A stretch of 64,000 bases of DNA from Selaginella tamariscina. Taxonomy: Eukaryota; Streptophyta; Lycopodiopsida; Selaginellales; Selaginellaceae. The DNA lies in the NCBI GenBank assembly GCA_003024785.1, contig PUQB01000565.1, positions 62,001-126,000 of the forward strand. Reading direction: 5' to 3'. Positions 36,234 to 46,631 of this stretch are shown piece after piece. The notes beneath the pieces are model-generated. The model was not told the DNA's origin, searched no databases, and was given only the letters and a program-made list of their open reading frames with translations. Position 1 is the stretch's first letter. Every line of letters begins with the position of its first letter. The position numbers were made by a program, and so were the translations under genes.

Positions 36234-37452
36234 ATGGCTTGTTGGAAGGCAATCTTCACGATCATCTTAGTTTCCTTCCTGTGTTCTGGAGTGATGTGTC
36301 ACCATAGTCGTCACCACAAGCACAGGAAGTTTGGTGTTAAGAATGCACAGGGAAAGCAGTTTGTACCCCAACAAGGAGGCTACGGCTCCGGATCGGGCTC
36401 AGGGCAAGGAAGCGGGAGCGGTTCCGGATATGCATTCTCTGCTCCCGGTTATGGTGGGGGTCCGGTTCGGGTTCGGGTTCAGGACAAGGAAGTGGTTCCG
36501 GCTCGGGTTCCGGGGGCTCTGGGTCTGGTTCTGGCTCGGGAATGGGGTCTGGTTCTGGTTCTGGATATGGGGGTGGTGGGAGTGGCTCGGGTTCCGGGTC
36601 CGGTTCAGGGTCTGGCTCCGGTAGTTCCGGTTCAGGTGGCTCCGGTGTTCCGGCTCAGTTGGCTCGGTGGTTCCGGTTCCGGTTCAGGAAGGTTCTGGTT
36701 ATGGTTCGGTTCGGAGGTTCTGGTTCTGGTTCTGGTTCAGGAGGTTCTGGTTTCTGGTTCAGGAGTTTGGTTTTGGTTCAGGAGATTCTGGTTTATGGTT
36801 CAGGAGGTTCTGGAGGTTCGGTTCTGGTTCTGGAGGTTCCGGTTCCGGTTCTGGTTCAGGTTCCGGTTCAGGAGATTCTGGATACGGCTCGGGTCAGAGG
36901 TTCTGGTTCTGGAGGTTTACGGTTCAGGTGGCTCCGGTGGTTCTGGTTCTGGTTCCGGTTCCGGTTCAGGAATGGGGTCGGGAAGTGGCGGTTCTTATGG
37001 GAGTGGCTCTGGTTCTGGGTCGGGAGAAGGTAGTGGTTCTGGCTCTGGGTCGGGGATAGGTGGCAGTCCATATTATGGGATCGGTGGGGGTGGTTCAGGT
37101 TCGGGGTCCGGTCGGTACGTGTCTGGGTCTGGTCTGGAGGAAGTGGAGGGAACTCCAACTTGTCCATCACCACCTTACTTAGGTGGTGGAAGTTCAGGTT
37201 CTGGTGAGGGGAGCGGTTCGGGTTCGGGTTCGGGCTCTCGTGGTTCTGGTTCTGGTTCTTATTACGGTGGGACTCCGGTAGTGGTGAAGGATCTGGGACC
37301 GGTGTGAGGTTCGGGAAGTGGAGGTCTGGGCTACGGTTCTGGGTACGGTGGTGGTCCAGGTGGGGCTGGGTCAGGAGCTGGCGAGGTTCGAGGCTGGCGG
37401 AGGAAGCGCTGGTGGAAGTCCTAGTCCACCGTATTATGGTGGTGGCTACTAG
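36234..37452 (+). CDS. Secreted Gly/Ser-rich protein (cell-wall GRP-like)
   Basis: It begins [20 protein letters not shown], a clear signal peptide, followed by a His/Lys/Arg-rich stretch ('[12 protein letters not shown]') and then about 330 codons of [13 protein letters not shown] and YGSG repeats, ending '[11 protein letters not shown]' before TAG at 37450. The repeat appears in all three forward frames in turn: where one frame reads GSGSGS, the others read VPVPVQ or WFWFRF. The frame must therefore have been lost several times through small indels. Exact length is unreliable because long G/T repeats invite assembly errors. Structural or wall-hydration roles are typical of GRPs, but none is shown here. 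Confidence 0.7.
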
Positions 37453-37882
37453 AATGAAATCTTTGAAACGTTTGTAAGGAAAATAAACTACCAAATTCTC
37501 CTCTATATGCGTGCGTGCGTGTGCGTGTGCGTGCGTGTGTTTTCTTACAGTTTTTCAAAGTTAATCCAACGGCGGGAAAAACCAATACCTCATTTACATT
37601 CTCTTTGATCTTGTTTTTCTTAGGCTTGATTAGGGTTTTTTTTAGTCCAGATTGATTAGGGTTTTTTAAGTCCAGAGGCGGAGGAGGAGCAGTTCCGTCG
37701 CCTGCAAGGTACGAATTCATTCTATTGATATCTCCGGAGCCAGTAGATCGATCTGTAGCAGGCAATTTCAGATTCCATAGATTAAGGTAGAAGTAGAAAT
37801 TACACCTAGATTTTGGTAGAGAAGAAGCTAGCGGTAAACATGAAGAAGACAGAGTAGAAAGTACCGTAGTATACAGGTAAAT

Positions 37883-38912
37883 ATGGCGCAATGTATGGCC
37901 CATGTGTACTGGTGGCAGACAAACATACACAAGAACATACAGTCTCCAGTTTCAAGATGTAAGCAGTATTATGGGAGCACAGCACACTGTGGGAGGATTA
38001 CATTTGATGGGACTGCCTGAACAGGACGCCTTGAAAACGATACTCTGCTTCAGAGATGACGATCCGTCTATGCCGGAGTTTGTCGACAGGGACTTGAAAG
38101 AGTTTGGAGTGAGGACTAACTTGCAGGTCAGGTTATAGTCCTTGGGCCGTGGACATGTAAATGGGTTAGGAACTTATGATAAGAAGAAGATTAAAGAGAG
38201 CACTGGAGGCCCTGTGGGAGGTGGTAGAGGTCGTGGTGACGATGGTGGTGATGGAGACGGTGGTATGGAAGAGAGAGAGAGAGAGAGAGAGAGGGACTTA
38301 TATTGTGTACTGTGCACAGGTGAGGATGAAGATGATGGAGGGAATTTGTGTTCTTGTTGCCGGTTTTGACATTGGCGTTTGCGGCTTTTCATTTGGGGTA
38401 TTGCATTGCTGTGTGGGTTAAGGATGAGAAGCTGGACGTGGGATTCTTTAGGACTGGACTAGGATTGTTTTGTATGCTTGCTGTTGCTGCAATACGTCTT
38501 AATTCGTAAGTGCGCGTGTGTATGTGTGCGTGTCCTTATTTTTTGGGTATGTTGTTTTTCGTATATATAGTGGAGCGGGATTGGATGCATACATTTTGGG
38601 ACTTGGGGCTTCACTTGGTGTCATGGCCTGGACAGGTGAAACTATATGTATTGTTAAGCTTTTGAATGTGTTGCATGTGTGTGTGTTACAAGACATATTC
38701 AGGTTTAAACAAGGCTATATACACACATGTTGTGGTTTGTGCATCAGTACATGCTGATATCAATATAATTAGATGCATATGCGCATATGCATATGTTGTT
38801 ATGCAGGGGAACGGTGCCTTGTTAAAAAGAGGGAAGCCCAGCGGGTATAGTAGCGTTATTTGCTGCATCAATGGCAGTCATGTTCACTGCAGCTCTATAC
38901 CACAACCTTTAG
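37883..38912 (+). CDS. Predicted four-helix membrane protein (function unknown)
   Basis: I do not recognise the family. The part with best support is the C-terminal half. It starts with 'VFLLPVLTLAFAAFHLGYC', then 'VKDEKLDVGFFRTGLGLFC' plus 'MLAVAAIRLNS' (exon to about 38508). Next comes 'GAGLDAYILGLGASLGVMAW' (about 38571-38634), then 'GERCLVKKREAQRV' and 'ALFAASMAVMFTAALYHNL' with TAG at 38910. This makes four hydrophobic segments. Upstream are possible exon pieces 'MAQCMAHVYWWQTN', 'DDDPSMPEFVDRDLKEFG' and a Gly/Asp-rich linker ending 'EDEDDGGN'; a plastid transit peptide is possible. A short (GA)n intron lies at 38262-38321. Frame shifts near 38345 (missing T) and 38850 (missing A) are inferred. 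The N-terminal model is weak. Confidence 0.5.
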
Positions 38913-40072
38913 AAAGCAGAGATTTGTGTATATATTCTGTACAATCTTTCGGTAAGATGTTTATATTCCATATTTCATTTATTGTATATTCATATTTTTC
39001 TTATTATCACATATGTCCACGTGCTTGTGTTCAACGTTTACGTGATTTTGAAGCAATGAAGTGTGCAGTTATTTTGACAGTGAAAACTGTTCTGTGTTCC
39101 TTAAGACAACACACTCATGATACACATCCATACATACTGATTACACGCATTCTCTCTCTCTCTCACACACACACACAGTATAAGCAGATAAATAATGTAT
39201 TGCTCACTGATAGTAAGAGCTGGTGCATTTATTAGACAACACACTGTACACCTATACACATTCCTACACGTCGTTGTGTTCTCTCTTACACACAATACCG
39301 TGTATATAGAATGCATACGTTATATTACTTAGTTTGAAAGCACAGAGTGTAGAAAATTATTATTGATAGTAAAAGGTGTGGAAGTCCTCTCTGCATTCCT
39401 TTAAAACACTAAAACACGTCCCATCAAATTTTTTCTATAGTGGTCAGTCAGTCCGTAAGCCACGTCGCTTACTTTGTATTTATTAAATTTATATATATTT
39501 AACGGTTTACTATATTCATATATATGTATTATATATATACACACGTACATTTCTTGTTTGAACTTTGATGCATCTACCACTTTATGAAACTCTGTTTTAA
39601 CTATATATATATATATAATCATATGATGATGTAGACATTATGTTTTAACTTATTCATAAATATGTTTGCATCTATGTGTATTATATATATATACACACAC
39701 ACACACACGCTCGCGTGTGTGTGTACATGAGATAGATAAAATCATATGCATACATACAATGTGTTTAGCTTATTCATTTTTCCTTTCCATGCGTCCAAAT
39801 ATGACAGACTAGTGTATACATAAAGAAGTCTTTGTGCGTGTGTTATACACACACACACACATTTGTTGCGTGTGGGCCATTCTAAGGAGAATCTGTTTTA
39901 GCTTATTCATTTAGTTCATATATACCTTATTAATATATGTGTAAACATATACGTCGTTTAGATGTGTTCAAATATATACTTTTTAGAATAATGTATATAG
40001 AGAGAGAGAGAGAGAGAGAGAGAAGTAACGGGGTATTTGCAGGTATAACAGTGTTTTTACTTATTATTTAGT

Positions 40073-40110
<38 letters not shown>

Positions 40111-41846
40111 GTTCTGAGAAATCTACCAAACACAATGAAGAGACAATATATGTGTTTGTTGGTTGTTGGCAACTTGTTGCATACTCTCTTTTTGGAAGAT
40201 CACGTTCTGTACAGTGTACCTTTTAGCTATATTACATGTGTGTGTATGTGTGTGTGTGTGTGTGGATATAATATATGTGTAATGCACGTATATATAAGCA
40301 CTTTCTAGTTTATAGAGTTGTCTGAAATGGACATTTCATCCTCATGTTTGTCCACGCACAATATATACACGCATGTACATACATATACGATACATATCAT
40401 ATAGTTGTGTCTGTTATATATAGGAAAAACTGACAATGACTTATACCAGTATTCTTTTTCTTTTCTTCTTAAACTTGTGTATGCGTGCGTGCGTGTGTGT
40501 GTTTACTGGTAGAGGAATATGGTTTCTCTTCATAAGAGACATAATTATAATATATTATACATGTATATGTATATTTATATGTATGTATGTCCATACACAC
40601 GTTGTCCATATACACAAGCATTTTTGTTTCATGTGTATATGAAATGTATATACGATACGTCCATTTATGCCTGACACACACTCACATGCATACGTTGAAT
40701 ATCTTACTACATAAATGTATATACACATTATATAATATACATAAATTTTTATGGGTCACCATACACACTTTACCCATTACATAGATTTTATACATATAAA
40801 CCTTGGAAATCGTTTCAAGTGCCACACCGACAGGTGCACATGCAGGTAAACCCTAAACATGGGGTTTTGTCTAGATTAACAAGTATGTATATACGTGTAT
40901 TTATACGTATATCAGAGTTTTCTTTCTTTGATACCAAGCGTGCCTTTCAATCTATCTCAAAAACACACTAAAGTTCTTTATTCAAATATATTAGTTATAT
41001 AGTTTCCTGCCTCAATCACTCAATCTATATAAAAACTCTTATACATTATATATTAGAATATTCCTTTTCAATGTAGAATATTCCTCCCTTTGTAATATAA
41101 TATGGAGGTATATTCCCCTTTTCAAAGTGGTGGCAGCAGAAAAAGCTGGTAAAATGCCAAGTTGCCAGGCTGGCAGCAGTATGGTTAGGGCATTTCCTCC
41201 AAGGATCTAGCCCATCAGCACACCGCCACGTCACGCAGTCCCACACGTGTCCCTGTATTAACTGACACCTGGCAGCACTGACCGACAGCTGGCGGAAGGA
41301 TTGATCACGGGATTGAAAAAATATGCAGACCACAAAACTACAAAACCTATTTCGACTCTTAATTAAAAAATTAAATTATAGTTTAACTCAATATTAATAC
41401 ATATGCAAAACCATGTAAGATACGCGTTCATGACGGTTGTTGCACCGCAGGGGAATATGCCATCCGACGCGCAGGAATATTCCGTGGAGTAAAAAAAATT
41501 TATGAATTGTTTGCGGAACAGCGATTGATGGATGGCTGTCTGCTGTCATAACAAAGGCACACTTAGTAATAAAATTAACACTAATCACATTGTATTAACG
41601 TTAATCCCCTCTTGGGATGCTTCTGCAAAAGGTAAACATGTAACTGATATTGGAGAGAAGAAGAGAGCGTCTACCACTGTCCGATCTCCATCTTAATTCT
41701 GTCATTGACAAACCTACATTCATCAGTTACTGTCTATTTTTCCTCTCCGCGGGATCGAAAATGGCACCGCACGGTATAGAAATAGGTGTTATCTGTGTGA
41801 ACACGAGCTGCTGCTGCTAGCTAGATGTGTATGGAAAGGTAAGAGA
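38913..41846. other. Gene-free spacer with microsatellites
   Basis: (CT)n(CA)n at about 39151-39177, (TA)n(AC)n at 39681-39708, (GA)n at 40000-40022, (GT)n at 40074-40109 and many short AT repeats. A GC-richer stretch (41140-41300) with 'ccacgtcacg' and 'cacacgtgtcc' G-box cores may be a distal promoter of the downstream glycosyltransferase. No coding signal is supported. Confidence 0.6.
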
Positions 41847-43593
41847 TCATGGCTGTGGATAACACATCGTATGCGTCCTTTAAGAAGCAGCAGCAGAGCC
41901 AGATGAAGATGTACTCGTCCGGGAAGCTCCCCCCGCACCACGCATCGGACTTGGTTCGGGTCTCAGCAAGCTCGCAGTCGTGATCTTTGCAGCGTGCGCC
42001 TGCAGCTTCTTCTACATAGCTCTCCTGGCATTCAGCAATGTGGCGTGCGGTAGTAGCATCCACAGTAGCAGCAGCAGCAGCTCTGCTACCTTGTCCGGCG
42101 GTTTAGCCTGGCCGCCAATGCCACGGCCCTGCGGAGAGAGTGACAATGCATTCTCGAATTCCTCCTCCTCGACAACGCAGAGAAGAGGAACGAGACTTCT
42201 TCTTCGGTGGGTCGGATCGGTCGGAACCTGGCGGTTCCGGTAGTAGCAGAGGCGGAGGCACAGGGAACCAGCTTGGGCAACATAGTGTTTGGGATCGCCG
42301 CCTCCTCCCGGCTGTGGGAGAGCGGAGGGAGTACGTCAGGCTGTGGTGGAGGGCGACCCAGATGCGGGGGATCGTGTGGCTCGAAAGAAGCCAAGGAGGA
42401 GGTGGTCCAGTGCCGATTACCCTCCATACCGGGTATCCTCTCGACGGCAGGGTTTAACTACACGAACAAGATGGGGTCGAGATCCGCCATCAGGATATCC
42501 AGGATAGTGTCCGAGACGTTCCGTATCGGGCTCCCGGACGTGCATTGGTTTGTCATGGGCGACGACGACACCGTGTTCGTTCCGGAGAACCTCGTCAAGG
42601 TTCTGTCAAGTACGATCACAGGAAGTTCTACTACATCGGATCGAGCTCGGAGAGCCACACACAGAACTTGCATTTCTCGTACAACATGGCCTACGGGGGA
42701 GGAGGATTCGCTATCAGTTACCTCTCGCCAAGGCGCTAGAGAAAATGCAGGACTCGTGCCTGCATAGGTATCCATATCTCTTCGGTAGTGACGATCGCAT
42801 TCAGGCGTGTATGGCGGAATTGGGTGTTCCACTCGTCAAAGAGCCCGGGTTTCACCAGGTAATGGATCTCCGTACATGTACATCGGTGGTGTTGTCTATA
42901 TTGTGGGCAGCAAGACATTGACATTTATATTGAAAAAATATGCAGTTTGACATATACGGAGATGCATCTGGATTACTTTCGGCGCATCCGGTAACCCCAC
43001 TTATATCCATTCATCACCTGGACGTGATATCCCCGGTCTTCCGAACATGACCCAGGTAATAAATAAGTCCGGTGGGCAACTTTGTCTGTATGTAGTAAAC
43101 AATACGTACCACGTACAGGTCAGGGGTTGAAGCATTTACGGAAGTCGATAAGAGTGGACGCGTCGGGGTTCTCAGCAGTCGATATGTTACGACAAGTGGA
43201 GGAAATGGTCGTTTTCGGTGTCGTGGGGATATGCAGTTCAGGTATACCGGGGGTTATTACCGGCCCGGGAGCTGGAGCTTCCGGCGAGAACGTTTATAAG
43301 CTGGTACCGCCGGACGGAGGACAGCGGGTTCCGTTTAGTACGAGGGGGGTATCTGGGAATCCTTGTGAGCAGCCCACGGTGTTTTATATGGGAAACGTGG
43401 GGATGAAGAGCCCCAACAGAGCGTGAGTATATAATGCGGGAAACCAAGAGACGTGGGGATTGTAGGTGGAAGATGGCCTCTCCTGCCGGGATTGATTGGA
43501 TTAGAGTTCATAAGGAGAAAACTGACAAAAATTGGCATCAGGTGCGTGCGTGTGGTGTAGGGTTTAGGGTATATGTATAACTAGCTTGTAGAG

Positions 43594-43624
<31 letters not shown>

Positions 43625-44486
43625 TATGTATATGTAAACATTTCTGTTAACTAGTTTGTACGTTATCAGATCCATGTGCCTAGTGTTTCACATACACATG
43701 TATATACGCGTATATATAGGCTAGACTCACACGTACACGTGTATATATATATACATCTTTTGCTATAGTTCTGTTAACTAGCTGGTACGTTATTAGATCC
43801 ATGTGCCTAGTGTTTGAACTATATTATATATAACTCTGTTTAACGTTTTATGTAGGCTTGGGGCTGATTGTGTGTGTGTGTATAGTGTACAATACATCTT
43901 TAGGGTTTAGGGTTTAGGGTATATATATATATATGATGTAGTTCTGTTAACTAGCTTGTACGTTATTAGCTCCATGTGCCTCCCCACAAAACGTTAAACA
44001 GGGTATACACACACATACGTGTGTGTGTAGTATGTATACGCTGTTTAACGTTTGTGGGGTCAACTCTTAGAGACCCATAGACGTTGAGAGACAGAAAATG
44101 TGTATATATATATGTGTGTGTTTGACTATATATACACCTGGTCAGCAGGTAGTGTAGGCTATATAATGTATATTGTGCAACATATATATAATGATGTATA
44201 CTAAATATTTTCATGGTCCCAGAATCCGACGCCACGAATATTTAATCAATCACTATTAATATCCAGTGGTTATAATTTAATTATTTGTGTATCTCGTTAG
44301 ATATTTACTTAATTATTAGAAAATATTTATATAGCTAATTAAATTAAATTAAATAATGTTTTTAATAATAATTAAGTATATTTATGTTATTATACTATGT
44401 TTTTATTAATATAGGCACCAAGAAGGCAGTGCTGTAGAGTGTTAAACTCAAATAAAAAGAATGTGGAGATTGAAGGGAGAGTGTAG
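41847..44486 (+). CDS. DUF604-family glycosyltransferase (GT31-type, beta-1,3-galactosyltransferase-like)
   Basis: A type II membrane enzyme expected in the Golgi. Exon 1 (41847-42858) has a short cytosolic tail and a signal anchor ('LAVVIFAACACSFFYIALLA'). The catalytic region follows: 'NIVFGIAASSRLW', 'YVRLWWRATQMRGIVWL', 'IRISRIVSETFRIGLPDVHW', 'FVMGDDDTVF' (the DxD metal site), 'KFYYIGSSSESH', 'HFSYNMAYGGGGFAISY', 'YLFGSDDRIQACMAELGVPL', 'KEPGFHQ'. Exon 2 (42946-43055) has 'FDIYGD' and 'HPVTPLISIHHLDVISPVFP'. Exon 3 (43119-43541) has 'QQSICYDK', 'FSVSWGYAVQVYRG' and 'ELPARTFISWYRR'. Exon 4 (44415-44486) is 'APRRQCCRVL' to 'EIEGRV' and stop. The family match is strong through to the last exon. 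At least eight single-base shifts interrupt the frame. Confidence 0.88.
43560..44060. repeat. Repeats in the last intron of the glycosyltransferase gene
   Basis: A block of about 45 bp ('tctgttaactag', 'tacgttat', 'agatccatgtgcct') occurs three times (about 43645, 43769, 43940). Telomere-type 'tttagggtttagggtttagggt' tracts lie at 43559 and 43898-43920. An (AC)n tract lies at 43600-43623. Confidence 0.75.
43982..44059. repeat. Hairpin with 26-base arms
   Basis: Left arm 'ccccacaaaacgttaaaca' plus 'gggtatac', right arm 'gtatacgctgtttaacg' plus 'tttgtgggg'; one mismatch and one indel. The spacer is 'acacacatacgtgtgtgtg', itself partly palindromic. It lies inside the last intron, so the pre-mRNA could form a long stem here. 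Confidence 0.8.
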
Positions 44487-44756
44487 ATTCGGAGAGTACA
44501 TTGCATGAGGAAATGGTGGTATATATTTTTCTATATATATTTATTTCCAGAAAATCTCTTTTTTTTTTTCCTTTTAATTTTTATTATATATCACCAGCTG
44601 ATTCTTTGTGTTTAAAAGAAAATGTATATTTTAGAACAGGTTTAATCAATTATTATCCATTCTTTTGTCCCCATACGCACGTCTGTGTGTGTGTGTGCGT
44701 GTGTGTCTATATATATATATGCATGTTTTCATAAGTATGTGTGTGTGTGTGTGTGT

Positions 44757-44795
<39 letters not shown>

Positions 44796-45720
44796 ATACA
44801 CAACATAGATGTATACATTTATACCTCTTATACTTTGGTTTATACTTGTTCTATTTCAAAATTATAATATTTTTAAAATTATAATTTGACATTATAATTT
44901 TTTATCTTAAAAAATATTTTAACTCTTTAACTTGAGAAATTTATTAGTATTTAACTCAATTGTTAAATATATCGGATATTTAATTTTAATATGAATATTA
45001 TACTTAATATTTAATATATATGTCTAAATATTAATTTATTTATAACATTTAATATGATATTGAGAACCACGAATCATAATTGACGTGCGTCAGAGATTAC
45101 GTTGCCGAGGTGCAGCCGTATGGTGTGATTTCTGACACGTGTCAACCTAACATGCATTTGATTTGTTTGCTTAACGGGCAAGAATATTCTTTGAAAGATT
45201 CTTCATTTCGTTTATGTATAGCATATAAACTAGTAATATATATGTGTTATGATGTATATCCGTATACACACACTATACTTTATATAGATATTCTCTTACT
45301 TCTACTTTTATCATGATTATAATGCCATTCATGGTGGTGATATAGTATTTAATATTACATAATACAGTAATAATAATATAATAACTATATGGTATTAATA
45401 ATATAAAATAAAACTATAGCTTTTTATAGTAATAATATAGTATTAATTATGCTATTTTTTTCTTTTGTAAACAATTAAAAATATAAGATTGAATATTAGT
45501 ACAAATGATTAGTTAATAGAGAATGATATTTATATTAATTTAGAAACCACAAGAAGTGAAATTTTTAATGGTAGTGTGGAAGTAGCACTCGCTAGCAGTT
45601 GGCTTACACTTTGAAACCCATGTACACATGCATCCATACGCCCTCCATTAACGCACTCAACGTATGCTCCACCCGGTACACACGTCGGAGGAACTGCACA
45701 AGCTGAACACACACACAGTT

Positions 45721-45768
<48 letters not shown>

Positions 45769-46089
45769 ATGTGTGCATGTATATATGACAATTGCACACA
45801 TCATATACATATACGAGAGAGATGGAAAAGTTGCTCTCTCTCTCTATCTCGCACACACACAATATATATATATATATATAAGTGTACATGTATTTGTTTA
45901 TATTTATATCAAATGCCACTTACGATCAACCACTTGTACTTGCTGAGTCTCCGCTACCTTTCTGTTCTGAATCCAGCTTATTTCCTGTAAAAACAATAAT
46001 TCTATAATATAATATGTATATATTATATTAATATGTATATCTTAGTATACTAATATTGATAATTCTAAATATATATATATAGTTTACCT
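44487..46089. other. Spacer with microsatellites and one promoter-like island
   Basis: (GT)n(GA)n at about 44737-44792, (CT)n(TA)n at 45724-45768 and short AT repeats. A GC-richer island (about 45065-45220) includes a perfect 12-base palindrome TGACACGTGTCA at 45133-45144. The region 45570-45720 has possible coding ('ACAVPPTCVPGGAYVECVN' on the minus strand) that may belong to the peptide gene downstream, but I cannot join it. Confidence 0.5.
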
Positions 46090-46094
46090 TTAAC

Positions 46095-46202
46095 GGCTTC
46101 TCATGGTGATGACCCGACCACCACCATAACCATGACCATGACCACGATGATGGTGCCTCCACAACCATGCATTTGTGGTACTAGCCTCTACAAAAGTACA
46201 CA

Positions 46203-46261
<59 letters not shown>

Positions 46262-46322
46262 GTACCTGAAAGGATGAGGAGAAGTAGAAGGAATGCAGAA
46301 ACGTGACCCAAAGAAGCCATAG
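46095..46322 (-). CDS. Possible small secreted His/Gly-rich peptide
   Basis: Exon 1 (46322 to about 46267) encodes MASLGHVSAFLLLLLILS, a strong signal peptide, ending at a 'tcag/gtacgtg' donor. The intron is (GT)n(GA)n. Exon 2 (from the 'ttgtag' acceptor at about 46190) continues 'EASTTNAWLWRHHHRGHGHG' and 'YGGGRVITMRSR', then stop. The mature part would be about 32 residues. More exons may follow: an acceptor-donor pair encloses a 59-bp segment at about 45927-45985, and a Cys-containing stretch lies at 45590-45710. I do not recognise the family; it is not clearly GASA or EPF type. Confidence 0.4.
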
Positions 46323-46489
46323 CCAGAAGCTTAATAATATTAACGAAGCAAATGTCATATATATATGGAGAATACGTGAGAATAAACCTTGTTTTTATTC
46401 CCTGAATTGGTCTCATGTGGAACCTGATCGACTGTGTGTACCATGTGTTTGCGTTCTTTCACTGACATGATATAGTTTACCTTTCATAT

Positions 46490-46606
46490 GTAACACACGC
46501 AGGCACACACACACACAGTGTGTGTGTGTGTGTGTGTTCATACACAGAATGTAAGCATACCCAGCTCCATCTTCCGGTTTCATATCGAGAAGGGACTTTC
46601 ATATAT
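46490..46606 (-). repeat. Partial tandem copy of the PPR gene 3' end
   Basis: The words 'gtaagcatacccagctccat', 'cttccggtt', 'tatcgagaagggactt' repeat those at 46650-46702 in the PPR gene, each preceded by a (GT)n and 'ttcatac'. The copy has no further PPR sequence. Confidence 0.8.
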
Positions 46607-46631
46607 AACACACACACGTGTGTGTGTGTGT

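Noticed and set aside
36868-37494. A 208-codon minus-strand ORF rich in Asn/Gln/Pro/His
   Set aside because: It is the antisense of the Gly/Ser repeat gene; the bias follows from the repeat, and the plus strand has the signal peptide and stop.
43898-43920. Possible chromosome end from TTTAGGG repeats
   Set aside because: Only about three copies, inside an intron of a gene that continues on both sides.
45600-45720. GASA/snakin or EPF-type cysteine peptide on the minus strand
   Set aside because: Cysteine spacing does not match either family in any frame, and no intact exon join to the signal-peptide exon could be built.
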